Shown: positions 4,446 to 5,775 of the stretch, piece after piece
Position numbering within the stretch: position 1 is the first letter of the stretch
Layout of the letters: the number at the start of each line of letters is the position of its first letter
DNA from: Acidilobaceae archaeon
Lineage (GTDB): Archaea > Thermoproteota > Thermoprotei_A > Sulfolobales > Acidilobaceae
Direction of reading: 5' to 3'
NCBI GenBank assembly: GCA_027081695.1
Contig: JALWJI010000042.1
Span: 1 to 5,775, forward strand
DNA: 5,775 nt
Translations under genes and position numbers: made by a program
Notes under the pieces: generated by a model
Seen by the model: the letters and a program-made list of their open reading frames with translations, nothing else
Told to the model about the DNA's origin: nothing
Database searches by the model: none

Positions 4446-5775
4446 TTATTTGGTCTTCAAATAGCGTATAGCGAACAGTAATACAACTACTACACCAATC
4501 AATAATGCTCTGCTAAGGATATTGTTATTAGGTGAATCCTGTGTTTGATTTTCAGATTCCGTCTGCGTGTAGCCCAGGGCGTCATACATTACTATGTCTC
4601 CTCCTTTTAGATATATGGTGCTTGTTCTTTCCTTTCCGCTCTCTAGATTAACTAGTTTAATCGTATAGTTGCCTGGTATAACCCACAGCGTTGTTATCCC
4701 TTCCACTCCCTCTATTACTGTTGATCCGCCAGGTCCTCTAACAATAACTTTATGATAATTGTTTGTAGCAATATATAACTGTGCTAGCGTGAGATTTATT
4801 TCTTGGATCTCTCCTGGTTCTATGTCTATCGTATATGTTGAATTTACGAGATAGAGGGGGTCATTGCTCGTGATTTTGACTATGTATCTCCCGGGGGCCA
4901 AATAATAGTGTGTAGACTGATTGATTATTGTTCCATGGCTTTTATGCATCTCGTAAAGCTCTACCGTTATATTCGCATTCGATGGAGTACTTATTACGAG
5001 GTGGCCGAGAAGATGATTGTAGTCTAGGAATAATTCTACTGATTCATTCCTTGATAGTGCGACGTTCCTGGCCTGTGCTAGTATGCCGTTTGGCCCAATA
5101 TAGTTGTTAGGTTTTGGTAGTTGGAAAAGTATGGTGTAGGTCGATGGTTTATTATAATAGATTATTGTCTCCGTAACCGCAGTTATTTTGTCGATATAGT
5201 GTGATTCTGAGCTGCTAATGTTGATCATGGCTCCAGGCTCTGTATGGATGACTATGCGAGACATGTTTGTGATGGAGATTACATCGAAATATGTATTGAG
5301 TATAATTGTGTTGTTCTCTGATATGTATTCTAGCTTATAGGGCCTCGGGTATGTTATTATGTAGTCCCCGCTTGATGTATACCTGTATTGGTTACCAGTT
5401 ATTGGTAACATATTCAGTCTTAACGATGGAGTATTCCATGTCGTAATGCTATAGTGTGCAGGGATTATCGTCGGAGTCCCATTATATGTATAGATGTAGA
5501 GCCCCTTTATTGAGCTCTGGGGTATTAGTCTCCAAGAGTAATTGGGGAATAAAAAGTATTCAGCATAGTTTAGAATAAATGTTATTAGTGGAAGATCCTT
5601 GATAGGTTGATCACCGCAGCATATAATCATACTCATTTCTATACTTGTGTTATAACGAGTAGTAGTCTTGAATTTACTATTCTCAATATGATAGATGTAT
5701 AGGGTTGATCGATTTCCTAATAGTAGGGTATCATTGTATCCGATCCATGATAGTGTTAGTAGTGGAGATTCGATA
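4446..5775 (-). CDS. Membrane-anchored extracellular protein, paralogue of the 713-residue protein (5' end beyond right edge)
   Basis: 442 residues plus stop are visible. The frame is open to the window edge, so the Met at 5636 is internal. The 46 residues before it (ending NRSTLYIYHIENSKF...NTSIE) form propeller-like strands that align with the paralogue: SWIGYNDTLLLG/STLYIYHI against SWLILDNQTDILLIG/NKIYIINM. Then both have CCG (5613-5621 here) and LITF[IV]. The C-terminal half matches module by module: LPKPNNYIG (5094-5120), LDYNHLLG, YYLAPGRY, RGPGGST and VIPGNYT. A linker rich in Asn/Gln/Ser and a membrane helix (SRALLIGVVVVLLFAI) end in RYLKTK. About 15 N-x-S/T sequons are visible. A signal peptide is expected upstream but not seen. 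It is first in a pair with the 713-residue gene, 27 bp apart. No family recognised; surface location well supported, function unknown. Confidence 0.87.
   Translation of the reverse strand, partial: IESPLLTLSWIGYNDTLLLGNRSTLYIYHIENSKFKTTTRYNTSIEMSMIICCGDQPIKDLPLITFILNYAEYFLFPNYSWRLIPQSSIKGLYIYTYNGTPTIIPAHYSITTWNTPSLRLNMLPITGNQYRYTSSGDYIITYPRPYKLEYISENNTIILNTYFDVISITNMSRIVIHTEPGAMINISSSESHYIDKITAVTETIIYYNKPSTYTILFQLPKPNNYIGPNGILAQARNVALSRNESVELFLDYNHLLGHLVISTPSNANITVELYEMHKSHGTIINQSTHYYLAPGRYIVKITSNDPLYLVNSTYTIDIEPGEIQEINLTLAQLYIATNNYHKVIVRGPGGSTVIEGVEGITTLWVIPGNYTIKLVNLESGKERTSTIYLKGGDIVMYDALGYTQTESENQTQDSPNNNILSRALLIGVVVVLLFAIRYLKTK
4587..5255 (-). repeat. Matching beta-sandwich-like modules in the upstream paralogue
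   Basis: This segment aligns with the three-module region of the 713-residue protein. Modules two and three keep APGRY and IPGNY. In module one the PPGKY of the partner is replaced by NKPSTY, so the Pro-Gly turn is lost. Spacing of LPKPxNYIG, LDYxxLLG and GPGGxT is kept, which shows common descent by gene duplication. Confidence 0.6.

Overview
The window looks like hyperthermophilic archaeal DNA. All genes lie on the minus strand. The start sites show archaeal TATA-type boxes and GGAG/GTGA-type ribosome binding sites. Arg is mostly AGG/AGA, Leu often CTA and Ile often ATA. The orotidine-5'-phosphate decarboxylase is of the short archaeal type, and two genes encode Asn/Thr/Ile-rich secreted proteins full of N-glycosylation sequons. 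A Thermoproteota (Crenarchaeota) member of the Desulfurococcales type is my best guess; this is inference from style, not an identification.

In transcription order (right to left), the window holds five genes. (1) A membrane-anchored extracellular protein whose 5' end is beyond the right edge (4446 to past 5775). (2) A 713-residue paralogue of it, 27 bp downstream (2277-4418), complete with signal peptide, beta-propeller-like region, three beta-sandwich-like modules and a C-terminal membrane anchor. (3) After a 153-bp gap with its own TATA box, pyrF (OMP decarboxylase, last step of UMP synthesis). (4) After a 158-bp gap, a MeaB/ArgK-family G3E GTPase, the chaperone of B12-dependent methylmalonyl-CoA mutase. 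(5) 35 bp further, the first 96 codons of a metallo-beta-lactamase-fold hydrolase of the RNase Z-like group, cut by the left edge.

The unusual part is the tandem pair of surface proteins. They share fixed motifs (LPKPxNYIG, LDYxxLLG, YYxAPGxY, GPGGxT), a pair of adjacent cysteines in CCG at the same place in the propeller-like region, and the same C-terminal anchor plan. I do not recognise them as a named family. They probably form a two-gene surface glycoprotein operon, possibly of partner subunits. The reading frame of the upstream one is open to the window edge, so a start at the Met at 5636 would be an artefact. The three remaining genes are housekeeping or metabolic genes with no obvious functional link to the pair. 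No tRNA, rRNA, CRISPR array or mobile element was seen, and no gene-free stretch exceeds 160 bp.
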